DNA of 64,000 nucleotides, taken from the NCBI GenBank assembly GCA_034002905.1, contig JAVEZQ010000009.1:1-64000 (forward strand), read 5' to 3'. The stretch comes from UBA8914 sp034002905 (GTDB lineage: Bacteria; Pseudomonadota; Alphaproteobacteria; UBA9219). The notes beneath the pieces were generated by a model. It made no database searches. It was not told the origin of the DNA and saw only the letters and a program-made list of their open reading frames with translations. Positions 1 to 6,914 of this stretch are shown here, piece after piece (positions within the stretch are counted from its first letter, which is position 1; every line of letters begins with the position of its first letter). Both the position numbers and the translations under genes were made by a program.

Positions 1-255
1 CCTGGTTCGGCTGACGGTAAAAAGAAAAAACCGGAAACACTCAATGAAAAGCTCGGCAAAACGCTTGCTATCGATTATACGCGTTTTGTCCCATGGCTCA
101 TCGCTGGTTTGCAGGAAGTGGCGAAAGAATTGAAGGAATTGGCCAAAGAGTTGACGGGCGTTAATGAGCGCGTTGCAAAACTTGAGGCTGAAAACAAAGA
201 GCTGAAAGCAAGACTCAAAGCCATTGAGGATCGTTTGTTGTCAAAGAAGCCCTAG
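1..255 (+). CDS. C-terminal end of an S74-type tail-fibre/chaperone-domain protein (5' end outside window)
   Basis: The first 84 codons are open from base 1 to a TAG. They encode the last part of a peptidase S74 (intramolecular chaperone) domain, including the stretch KTLAIDYTRFVPWLIAGLQ, followed by a charged coiled coil rich in Lys, Glu and Leu that ends SKKP. In this family the domain helps a phage tail fibre or surface adhesin trimerise and is then cut off. The same sequence up to 'IDYT' recurs near 3420-3500 in a separate broken copy, so the gene has been duplicated or recombined. The N-terminal adhesin part lies outside the window. A role as prophage fibre or cell-surface adhesin cannot be decided. 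Confidence 0.7.
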   Translation, partial: PGSADGKKKKPETLNEKLGKTLAIDYTRFVPWLIAGLQEVAKELKELAKELTGVNERVAKLEAENKELKARLKAIEDRLLSKKP

Positions 256-268
256 CTTCCGTCCTTTA

Positions 269-394
269 TTATAACTTCAGCTGTAGCCCGTGCAGATGAT
301 CGGCGGTCTTTTGCGCATGACCTGCCGCCGAGAAGATGGCCCGCTTGTCGTTCTTGAACACCGTGAACCATGCGCCAATATCCAATCCATTTTC
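269..394 (-). pseudogene. C-terminal remnant of an ArdC-type antirestriction protein
   Basis: On the minus strand 41 codons before a TAA read DIGAWFTVFKNDKRAIFSAA and then HAQKTADHLHGLQ. This matches my memory of the conserved C-terminus of ArdC-family proteins (N-terminal ssDNA-binding domain plus zincin-like domain) carried on plasmids and integrative elements. An in-frame TGA lies just upstream, and the homology ends where the GIY-YIG repeat begins, so only the tail of the gene survives. Recognition is by motif only. It supports a history of mobile DNA here. Confidence 0.55.
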
Positions 395-407
395 TCATCG
401 CCCTAAG

Positions 408-643
408 CTATAACCTCTTCTTTGCAAAAGCCCGTCCCGAATGGGATTTGAGATATTTCTCAAAAGCAAAAGCCTTTTCTTCATCAAAGAAGGCAATGTA
501 TGTTTTCAAAGTCCAAGGCCGATATTTCGAAGTATGGGGAACTTCGCCAGCGTTATGTTTTTCAGACGCGCTTTGAGATCGTCCGTTACGCCGACGTAAA
601 AATGTTCAGCCTCTTGCGAAGAGAGGATGTAGACATACTTCAT
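408..643 (-). pseudogene. GIY-YIG nuclease gene, left copy, frameshifted
   Basis: Read on the minus strand from the ATG at 641-643, the product starts MKYVYILSSQEAEHFYVGVT, a small single-domain GIY-YIG nuclease (UPF0213/YhbQ-like). After 'DDLKARLK' the frame is lost. One extra A in the A-run restores KHNAGEVPHTSKYRPWTLK and carries the frame to a TAG at 408-410. The intact gene would be 237 bp (78 aa); this copy is 236 bp. A second copy of equal length at 5749-5984 is broken at another point. The family cuts DNA with a GIY-YIG fold, but the role of this small subfamily is not settled. Confidence 0.75.
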
Positions 644-695
644 AGGCTCAGATTATCGGGCTTGCCGAAACGTAGCTTGCGAAGCAAGAGAAGAC

Positions 696-712
696 TGGTG
701 GGCCAAGGGGGA
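696..712 (-). other. Displaced 3' end of tRNA-Ala (att-like remnant)
   Basis: The minus strand reads ATCCCCCTTGGCCCACCA, which is the T-arm/acceptor end plus CCA of the tRNA-Ala gene at 6037-6112 with one base missing. The rest of the tRNA is absent. Such 3'-end fragments mark the far border of elements that integrate into tRNA genes. It could also simply have been copied with the GIY-YIG repeat. Confidence 0.6.
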
Positions 713-1129
713 TGTAAAGAGCAATATTTATACTTATTTATCTGAATGTTACTGATTACGCGAATCGGGCTGTTACCCCCAAGTTACCCCCATCCCCAAA
801 GACTGGAAAATCGAACAGAAAGGGGATTAAACCTGTGACCATTTTTCTTCTCCCAAGGTTGTGACTATAATAATTTTGCCGTTTCCTAGAATATCGCCCG
901 ATTACATTGACTAATGAGTTGCCGAATGCAAGAGCTTAGACGAATAAACTGAATGTACGCCTCATTCTGCAACGCCCCACCCTCAATGCTGGTTGTCTCA
1001 TAACCTGAAGGTCTTCAGTTCAAATCTACCTCCCCTTCCTGAACTTTTTTATTGTGTAGCCACACTTTCTCACAGCAAATCTCAACAAGTTGATGCGCGT
1101 TGTTTCTTGCGCAACAGGCCTAGATTTTC
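713..1129. other. Non-coding remnant region with tandem GTTACCCCC and a tRNA-Met-like 3' half
   Basis: I see no credible gene here. Two copies of GTTACCCCC, two bases apart, lie at 772-791. On the minus strand they read GGGGGTAAC, a pattern I associate with the start of integrases located next to tRNA genes. At 990-1036 the plus strand carries GGTTGTCTCATAACC and then GGTC..GTTCAAATC, resembling the anticodon arm (CAT) and T-loop of a tRNA-Met, but the T-stem does not pair and there is no D-arm. Both look like decayed element ends. Confidence 0.4.
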
Positions 1130-2335
1130 TTAATGGCAACCAACGGAAATGTTCTCACTGTCTGCACTTAGGGAGGTTTGACGTGGTTTTTTGGTAGCTA
1201 GTAATAAAACACTTATTCCAGCTATAATTGACAATAGAGATCCACTCATGACTCCAAGCCTTACTGGCATTGCGAAGGATATATCTGTAAATGCGAGGGT
1301 TCCTATAAAAAGGCTCATAGTAAAGCCTATGCCTGTCAGCAAAGCCATGCCATAAAACTGCCCCCAACTCACCCCAGCTGGAAGGGGGCATATCTTCAGC
1401 TTATAAACCAATGCCGTGACAGCCATAATACCGACTTGTTTTCCGAAGAATAATCCAAGCATGATCCCAAGCGTAATCGGTTCAAGAAATGTTTCAAGAG
1501 TTATCCCTTTAAAAGATATCCCCGCATTGGCAAATGCGAATGTCGGTATAATGAGAAAGGCGACCCATGGATGCAATGCATGCTCCATATCCTTCAGCGG
1601 GGATTTTCTATTCGCAGCTTCCACTGGGATCAAAAGACCAAGCGCGGCACCTGCCAAAGTCGCATGTACACCCGACTTCAAAACACAGGCCCAGATAAAT
1701 AAACCTACGACAACATATGGACCTACGGCAGCAACTTTATAGCGCCCCATTAGTGCGGCAATCATAAGTCCAATCCCAGCTAAAATGAGGGAATAGATTG
1801 ATATATGAGCTGTATAGAACAGTGCGATAATGATTACAGCCAGCAAGTCATCTATGATTGCGATAGCGACAAGGCAAACCTTTAATCCGTTCGGGACGAG
1901 GTTCCCAAACAATAAGATGATACCCAAAGCGAAGGCAATGTCTGTTGCGGCAGGAATAGCCCAGCCGCGTACCGTCACAGGATCATGCCAGTTTATAAAG
2001 GCGTATATAATGGCCGGTGCCACCATCCCCCCCAAGGCAGCGAGTGCTGGCAAAATGGCTTTGGAAGGCGAAGAAAGATGGCCTTCAATCAATTCTCTTT
2101 TAATTTCCATGCCAACAACAAGAAAGAAAATGGCCATTAACCCGTCATTGATCCAGAGCAGTAGGGGTTTATCTATGACAAATTCACCGGCCTGAAAAAC
2201 AACAGGTATGTTTTTGAATCCGGCATAATACTCACTTAAGGGAGAATTAGCTGCAATAAGCGCCATAATTGCGGCAATACACAGCGCTATGCCCGGGGCT
2301 GTCTTTGATGCGAAAAAATTAGAAATCATTTTCAT
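1130..2335 (-). CDS. nhaA: Na+/H+ antiporter NhaA
   Basis: The 401-residue protein has the usual length and about a dozen hydrophobic helices of NhaA, which expels Na+ (and Li+) in exchange for H+ across the inner membrane for pH and salt homeostasis. The key aspartates are present: the pair in 'AIIDDLLAV' at about residues 162-163 and the one in 'ATDIAFALG' at about 132, corresponding to Asp163/164 and Asp133 of the E. coli protein. The gene appears intact and stands alone, inside a region otherwise full of broken genes and between the two direct repeats, so it may be cargo of the inserted segment. Confidence 0.93.
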   Translation of the reverse strand: MKMISNFFASKTAPGIALCIAAIMALIAANSPLSEYYAGFKNIPVVFQAGEFVIDKPLLLWINDGLMAIFFLVVGMEIKRELIEGHLSSPSKAILPALAALGGMVAPAIIYAFINWHDPVTVRGWAIPAATDIAFALGIILLFGNLVPNGLKVCLVAIAIIDDLLAVIIIALFYTAHISIYSLILAGIGLMIAALMGRYKVAAVGPYVVVGLFIWACVLKSGVHATLAGAALGLLIPVEAANRKSPLKDMEHALHPWVAFLIIPTFAFANAGISFKGITLETFLEPITLGIMLGLFFGKQVGIMAVTALVYKLKICPLPAGVSWGQFYGMALLTGIGFTMSLFIGTLAFTDISFAMPVRLGVMSGSLLSIIAGISVLLLATKKPRQTSLSADSENISVGCH

Positions 2336-2677
2336 TCAGGACCACTTTGGATAACATCGCAGAAGTAGACGTTATATAGATGAATAAGACTAAATTCCAT
2401 CAGAAACCCCCATTTAGGCACAGCGATTATGTAATGCGTTATAAAATCGATTGGTTGCGATGTGTTCGCAACAAAAAGAAAATGGGCTACAATCGAGAGC
2501 ACACATCCACACCAAACTGGGGCACAATCAAGCACATAAAAGATGTCCGAGATAATGGAAGCAACCCTGCACAAATATCTGGACTGTTTGGGCTGGGCTA
2601 CTGTTGGTCTGGTCAGTGTGGGTGTTTTGGCCTATCAATAAGCCATACAACCGGAACGTCTTTCAAAAGAAAACTTG
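2336..2677. other. Intergenic region between nhaA and exoD remnant; possible 32-residue ORF
   Basis: This region should carry the nhaA promoter on the minus strand, but no clear box was recognised. A 33-codon frame at 2543-2641 (plus strand) encodes a peptide with one hydrophobic stretch (ATVGLVSVGVLAYQ). It has no convincing ribosome binding site and I do not call it a gene. Longer frames here have no recognisable features. Confidence 0.3.
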
Positions 2678-3115
2678 ATGCGTTTGAGAGTGAACGGCGA
2701 AAAGCCAAAATCTGTTCTTGATGCCCTTCGGGACATCGCGCACGCTACGACCGGTGAGAGAATCAGCATAGATGCTTTTTCTAGGGGGCTAGGCCGCCGA
2801 AGCTATGGCTTGCTTCTTTTAACACTGAATCTCCTGAATCTTATTCCTCTACCCCTGCCTTTGTTGTCGATCATTTTCGGTTTTCCTTTGGCCTTGGTCG
2901 GGCTTCAACTTGCACTGGGACTTGAGCGTCCTTGGGTTCCAAGCTTTTTGCGTAGACGCGGAATCAAAAAGATAGAGATGTTGCATTTTTGCGACCAAGT
3001 AGACAAAAGCTATAGCTGGGTTCATCGGCTGATCCATCCGCGTCTGCCTGTTGTAACGCGTGGCGCTGCCGTGCGTCTGATCGGTTTTGTGTTGGTTACT
3101 TCTGCCGTCGTGTGA
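2678..3115 (+). pseudogene. Truncated ExoD-family exopolysaccharide synthesis protein
   Basis: The first ~135 codons encode an ExoD-family protein: an N-terminal 'SVLDALRDIAHATTGERISI' stretch, then the hydrophobic LNLIPLPLPLLSIIFGFPLA and the charged 'ERPWVPSFLRRRGI'. Family members usually run to about 190-200 residues with further C-terminal membrane helices. Here the frame ends after 145 residues, just where DNA from the S74 fibre gene starts (about 3114). This looks like a deletion or recombination junction that removed the exoD 3' end. ATG 2678 is preferred to the TTG one codon earlier. Function is probably lost. Confidence 0.7.
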
Positions 3116-3518
3116 CCTCAATACGGGCAAGAACCCAGGCATCAATCTCGTGCTCAAGCCAACCGACGGCGCGGGGGCCTCTCTTAATGTCAACGGCACA
3201 ACTTATACTTCGGATAAACGGCTGAAGACAGATATCGCGCCCATCAGCAAAGATTCAGCCATGAGTCTCATCAATAAACTTGAACCGAAACGCTTCCATT
3301 GGCATCCAGATAGTGAACAAGGAAAAATAAACAAGAACTATGACTTCGGCATGATGGCTCAGGATGTTCAAAAAATCCTGCCGGAAGTTGTGATTGAAAC
3401 GGACAGCACTGGCCCCGATTTGGCCAGCGGCAAAAAGAAAAAAGCGGAAACGCTCAATGAAAAGCTCGGCAAAACGCTTGCCATTGACTACACCCATTTT
3501 GTGAATATTAATTTTTAG
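3114..3518 (+). pseudogene. Internal fragment of an S74-type tail-fibre/chaperone gene
   Basis: From about 3114 the frame encodes DLNTGKNPGINLVLKPTDG and 'SDKRLKTDIAPIS', the start of a peptidase S74 chaperone domain with its Ser-Asp autocleavage site, then 'YDFGMMAQDVQKILPEVV' and KKKAETLNEKLGKTLAIDYT. It stops abruptly at 'HFVNINF', before the coiled-coil tail seen at 1-255. The N-terminal part is also missing because the left edge is fused to exoD. It has no start codon of its own. The two S74 pieces overlap by about 30 residues with small differences, so they derive from two gene copies. Confidence 0.7.
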
Positions 3519-3663
3519 TGTTTTTATGAAAGTAATGAAAGGAATGGAAATCTCTGATAAAAGCCTATAAGCTGCTTACAAGTCATGGTTTGGTTCAAGA
3601 ACGACCATCATTCGATTTGAGCATATTAGATCTCAAAAGACTTTTACGGTATGTGTGAAATAA

Positions 3664-4512
3664 ATGTCTCAGAGCATAAAAATATCGAGACGATGTTTTC
3701 TCCAAGAAATGGGGATGTTGGGCGCAGTGACAGTTGTTTTAGGCGTGCCTGATGTTGCTAGAGCTTTTTTGAAAGAAACTACACAACAAGATAATGTTCC
3801 TTTAACACATCGTCTCTTCTTGCCCGCGCCAAGAGATTTTTCAAATCTTGGCTTCTCTGCTTCTTCGCAGGAGGTTTGTCACCGTACGGATAGACTGTTT
3901 GATAATCTTATCTTGGGGTACCCGAGTGACATCCAGCTCTTGTTAAAAGACATGTATTACAATGATAGGAACCTTGTACCTCTTAAGCGAAGCATCGAAT
4001 ATGGAGCACAGGCAAATTGGGAGGGGCACTTTCAAAGAACCGGTCAGGAGTATTTTTTTAAAATTGACGAACGCTTGCTAGATTGTCCAGTTATTTTACG
4101 CTGGAATAAACTTCATGAAATTGCTGGGCATATAGGTCAAGTGGCCCACTGTGTTAAGGAAATAGGAGCACAGGCATTCATAGGTGAAATTAATGCACAA
4201 AATGACTGGATAAAAAAATTCTTAGAAATCTCTGTTGCTCCCTTTGAGAAAGTGTTTTTGGACGGGTTGCCCGCCAAAATTATTGAAGAGGATATATCAA
4301 AAATTGGGGACAAAGCTATAGAGGAGGAAATCTTCAATGATATTAAAATCCGAAGAAGCATGTCTCCACATGACTATGTTCGTCTTCAGCATAGAAAGGA
4401 TTGTCCTCCTCGTATAGACGAGATAGACATCAAAAAATTTTGCAAGCACCCCGCAGTTATGAAATTCTCTCCAAAATGGAAAACACAGTTTGGCTTGAAT
4501 AAAATTAATTAA
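3664..4512 (+). CDS. Orphan Tat-exported protein of unknown function
   Basis: This 282-residue protein is not recognised. It begins with a twin-arginine signal: ISRRCFLQ at residues 7-14, a hydrophobic stretch and an ARA cleavage site near residue 34. Export of a folded, perhaps cofactor-containing, protein is therefore likely. A histidine-rich segment HEIAGHIGQVAH lies at residues 151-162. It resembles a metal-binding motif, but the spacing HExxxH is not the zincin HExxH. The rest is charged and helical. The gene is visibly AT-richer than the core genes, sits between fragments and has no operon partner, all consistent with acquisition by transfer. Confidence 0.7.
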   Translation: MSQSIKISRRCFLQEMGMLGAVTVVLGVPDVARAFLKETTQQDNVPLTHRLFLPAPRDFSNLGFSASSQEVCHRTDRLFDNLILGYPSDIQLLLKDMYYNDRNLVPLKRSIEYGAQANWEGHFQRTGQEYFFKIDERLLDCPVILRWNKLHEIAGHIGQVAHCVKEIGAQAFIGEINAQNDWIKKFLEISVAPFEKVFLDGLPAKIIEEDISKIGDKAIEEEIFNDIKIRRSMSPHDYVRLQHRKDCPPRIDEIDIKKFCKHPAVMKFSPKWKTQFGLNKIN

Positions 4513-4836
4513 TGACAGAGCCAGTTAGCTGAGGCAACAAATCTTCCCGCAGATAAGTTCCTCAATGCTTGGTTTTCAGAAAAATTATCGCTCGCGCAAG
4601 CGTCAAGTGCCCATCTTCGCCATTATACTATTCCGGATTTTGTGGGACCAGTCCGGCTGCGTTCCTCTGGAACTACGCCGCGACAGTCTTTGCTTACTTC
4701 GTCTTCTTGGTACTCGGCTTGCCGAGGCGTAGCTTGCGAAGCAACCTGCCCATCTTCGCCCCGAAGGTGGGGAGAACGTCTCTCCCTTTTTTATTGAGTC
4801 TTGCTTCGGCTATGACAGAGAAATTGCGGAAATGTT
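4513..4836. other. Non-coding region with third copy of the short palindromic repeat
   Basis: No gene is supported. At 4718-4745 lies CTTGCCGAGGCGTAGCTTGC followed by GAAGC, nearly the same as the linkers at 661-688 and 6002-6034 beside the GIY-YIG copies. The element contains the small hairpin GCTT-GCG-AAGC. A second short repeat, TGCCCATCTTCGCC, occurs at about 4608 and 4747. The stretch 4530-4800 is open in one plus frame, but the peptide loses protein-like character after about 35 codons. Confidence 0.4.
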
Positions 4837-5367
4837 TTAGTCTTTCCGTCTCAAAACAAGGGTCTCAGACACCATGTCCTCTAAATCCTGTTTCTGCTTT
4901 GTCAAAACAACGAGAGCCGCATTCAGTGTTCCAGGCTCTTGCGCGAAGGCTCCAAGAAAGAATCGACAGGAGGACCGGCCAAAAGTAATGGGCCTGCCTT
5001 GTTCATCGACAACAATGAGGCCGCATAGCTTCATGCCGAGAGTTCCTTGCCATGCAGAGCTTTCCAAACATCCGGTGTATAGCCAGAGTACAATCAGAAA
5101 CTGAATACTAACCAGTGCTATCGTGCCGAAAATTGCGCGCAAGGAAACAGGGGGAAGGAATTGGGATTCTCTAAGGATATGGTACGTTGCCCAAACAAGC
5201 AATGCATTTAAGGCCAAAAGTATAACCAAATCTATTGTTCTAGACAAAGCTCTCCACAAAAAACCCGCGTATTCCCAAACAGAATCTTCTTCATGAGGTA
5301 ACCGAACGCAGTTTTGCTCTGTAGGTTTCTTTGGATTCATATTTTGTGTTTTCTCATCAATTAACAT
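4837..5367 (-). CDS. RDD-family membrane protein
   Basis: The 176-residue protein has the RDD pattern: 'LWRALSRTIDLVILLALNAL' in the first helix with Arg and Asp, further membrane helices, then WQGTLGMKLCGLIVVDEQGR and FGRSSCRFF. RDD proteins are small inner-membrane proteins of mostly unknown role; some affect ion homeostasis. The end 'VLTKQKQDLEDMVSETLVLR' fits the family's conserved C-terminus. I chose ATG 5365-5367, which follows GAGG and overlaps the upstream NTF2-like gene by 11 bases; ATG 5340 is an alternative. The overlap implies co-transcription. Confidence 0.72.
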   Translation of the reverse strand: MLIDEKTQNMNPKKPTEQNCVRLPHEEDSVWEYAGFLWRALSRTIDLVILLALNALLVWATYHILRESQFLPPVSLRAIFGTIALVSIQFLIVLWLYTGCLESSAWQGTLGMKLCGLIVVDEQGRPITFGRSSCRFFLGAFAQEPGTLNAALVVLTKQKQDLEDMVSETLVLRRKD

Positions 5368-5725
5368 TAGGGGAGAGCCTCTTTGAATTCCAGAATTGCC
5401 GAAAGTATACACATTTGCCTTTCTTATCAATTTTTATAAAATAACAGCCAATATGTTCAGGGGAATCTTTCGTTTTGAATCGCCAAATTGCTGTTCCGAT
5501 TCCCTCGGCGCTTTCATGAAGAAGCTCTATCTCGACAAACTCTATCTCTTGTCCTTTTATTTCTTGCCAAGCGGAAACAACAGCCCCAACCGTTGTCAGC
5601 GGTGGCTTAAAAGGATCCTCATAATATTCAAGCGAAGGGGCAAGAATTTCGGCAATTCGATCCGGTTGTTTCTCGATCCAAAATGTCCGCATATTATCGA
5701 GCCATTTACTAACAGGCGTTGCCAT
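5357..5725 (-). CDS. NTF2-like (SnoaL-type) small protein
   Basis: The 122-residue product starts MATPVSKWLDNMRTFWIEKQ and contains 'YYEDPF' and 'GTAIWRFKTKDSPEHIGCYF', typical of the cone-shaped NTF2/SnoaL fold. This fold is used for small-ligand binding, isomerases and scaffolds, so no reaction can be assigned. The start at 5725 has a good AAAGGAG site seven bases upstream; the frame remains open further upstream but without a better site. It is the first gene of a two-gene unit with the RDD protein, just downstream of the right GIY-YIG copy. Confidence 0.7.
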   Translation of the reverse strand: MATPVSKWLDNMRTFWIEKQPDRIAEILAPSLEYYEDPFKPPLTTVGAVVSAWQEIKGQEIEFVEIELLHESAEGIGTAIWRFKTKDSPEHIGCYFIKIDKKGKCVYFRQFWNSKRLSPNVN

Positions 5726-5748
5726 GTTTACTCCTTTCTTCTGTTTTT

Positions 5749-5984
5749 CTATAACCTCTTCTTTGCAAAAGCCCATCCCGAATGGGATTTGAGATATTTC
5801 TCAAAAGCGAAGGCTTGGTCAATATCAGAAAAAACAACATAGGTTTTCAAAGTCCAAGGCCGATATTTCGAAGTATGGGGAACTTCGCCGAATTATATTT
5901 TTTCAGACGCGCTTTGAGATCGTCCGTTACGCCGACGCAAAAATGTTCAGCCTCTTGCGAAGAGAGGATGTAGACATACTTCAT
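5749..5984 (-). pseudogene. GIY-YIG nuclease gene, right copy, frameshifted
   Basis: Second copy of the small GIY-YIG gene, read from ATG 5982-5984 to TAG 5749-5751. It starts like the left copy but has Cys in place of the conserved Tyr of the YIG motif (FCVGVT). The frame is lost after 'LKKYN', where one base is missing before GGCGAAGTT. Downstream the remaining codons read on as GEVPHTSKYRPWTLKTYVVF in another frame. Both copies are 236 bp, one base short, but the deletions are at different places, so each broke independently. Confidence 0.75.
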
Positions 5985-6055
5985 AGATTGAGATTTTCGG
6001 GCTTGCCGAGGCGTAGCAAGCGCGGCAAGCGAAGACTGGTGGAGCCAAGGGGGAT
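5749..6055. repeat. Direct repeat, right copy: GIY-YIG gene plus tRNA-Ala 3' end
   Basis: Partner of 408-712, in the same orientation. Here the repeat runs directly into the intact tRNA-Ala gene, so this is probably the parental location. The start-to-start distance is about 5.34 kb. Everything between, including nhaA, the exoD/S74 junction, the Tat protein and the RDD/NTF2 pair, is bracketed by the two copies. Confidence 0.8.
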
Positions 6056-6112
6056 CGAACCCCTGACCTCAACAATGCCATTGTTGCGCTCTCCCAGCTG
6101 AGCTATGGCCCC
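6037..6112 (-). tRNA. tRNA-Ala (anticodon GGC)
   Basis: The minus strand folds into a complete 76-base tRNA with encoded CCA. The acceptor GGGGCCA pairs with TGGCTCC (one G-U). The D-arm is AGCTCAGCTGGGAGAGC, the anticodon stem CAACA/TGTTG holds the loop ATGGCAT (anticodon GGC, alanine), and the T-arm carries GTTCGATC. It is the only intact RNA gene seen in the window. Its 3' end is copied at 696-712, and the GIY-YIG pseudogene follows 52 bases downstream. Confidence 0.97.
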
Positions 6113-6402
6113 ACACGTTAAGGTCGTCGTCCGCCGCAATCTGCAGCAGCGCGAAGCGGTAAAATACAAGGCTTGGCATGAAATACAAGCCCAAATTTTG
6201 CCCTTTGAGCTCTTTTGCCCCCCTTTTTTACTGCCCCCCATTTGCGCAAGGGGGAAAAACATAAGCACATACAAGGCCCCCACCCTATCCCGCGCAAGTA
6301 AAAGGGCTATGAAACACTTTATTTTGGGCGCGTGCTTGCGTATGGTCCCGCTTTCCGGCCCAGAGGACCACAAGAACAAGACAAAAACCAAGGATTGATA
6401 GG

Positions 6403-6900
6403 ATGTCCCGCAGAACCCGCAAACCAAACCAGTTCGAACTGCTTCACCGAAGCGCCCATACCCAAAGGCAAGCCGCTATAGCCCGCGAAACTCGCAGGTA
6501 TTTGGATACAATCCTGTGCGGACTGGGGCGCATGATAACGAAGGCCGATCCGAACTATAGCTTTGCCTCATGGGTACATAACGCCAAACCAACCTTGTCT
6601 TTTTCCGATCTTGGTACGAGAGAGGAAAAGAGCTTTAAACTGTCCCGCGAACGATTAGACGGTACGACAGCCATCTATCGCTTGAATTGCATTACAGCCG
6701 ATGGGAAGGAAGATCCAAACTGCCCGATCACGCTTGCCCCGATGGAAGACGGTGAGTTTTCGCCGCGCACGATCGAAGAAATGGCGCGGGTGATGGGAAA
6801 GTCACTTGGTGTCGATTTGATGGCTCAGGCAAAGCAGCCTGCCCTGCCAGCAAAGACCATGAACGCGGGCGCCGTGGAAACCAACGCACCACATCCCTAA
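6403..6900 (+). CDS. Hypothetical protein, 165 aa
   Basis: I do not recognise this protein. It has a basic N-terminus (MSRRTRKPNQFELLHRSAH), a middle with alternating charged and hydrophobic residues that could form a small alpha/beta domain, and a Pro/Ala-rich tail. There is no signal peptide or membrane segment. AAGG lies about ten bases before the ATG. Codon use looks like that of the core genes. It converges on the radical SAM gene, and the two stop codons are only about 15 bases apart. An antisense frame at 5981-6427 was judged a shadow. Confidence 0.55.
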   Translation: MSRRTRKPNQFELLHRSAHTQRQAAIARETRRYLDTILCGLGRMITKADPNYSFASWVHNAKPTLSFSDLGTREEKSFKLSRERLDGTTAIYRLNCITADGKEDPNCPITLAPMEDGEFSPRTIEEMARVMGKSLGVDLMAQAKQPALPAKTMNAGAVETNAPHP

Positions 6901-6914
6901 AGCCGCTTCCAACC

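Larger units (their letters stand above)
408..712. repeat. Direct repeat, left copy: GIY-YIG gene plus tRNA-Ala 3' end
   Basis: This stretch matches 5749-6055 in the same orientation over its whole length. It covers the GIY-YIG pseudogene, a short palindromic linker (CTTGCCG..CGTAGC..) and the last 17 bases of the tRNA-Ala gene. The match starts at 'ctataacctc' and stops inside the T-arm of the tRNA. The two copies differ by scattered substitutions and small gaps, so the duplication is not recent. Confidence 0.8.

Noticed and set aside
1416..2195. Plus-strand frames inside nhaA
   Set aside because: They are antisense shadows of an intact, well-recognised gene.
4569..4988. 139-codon plus-strand frame
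   Set aside because: It overlaps the repeat and the 3' end of the RDD gene, and its sequence is not protein-like.
5981..6427. 148-codon minus-strand frame across tRNA-Ala
   Set aside because: It runs through the tRNA gene and the short repeat, has no start signal and gives a low-complexity product.
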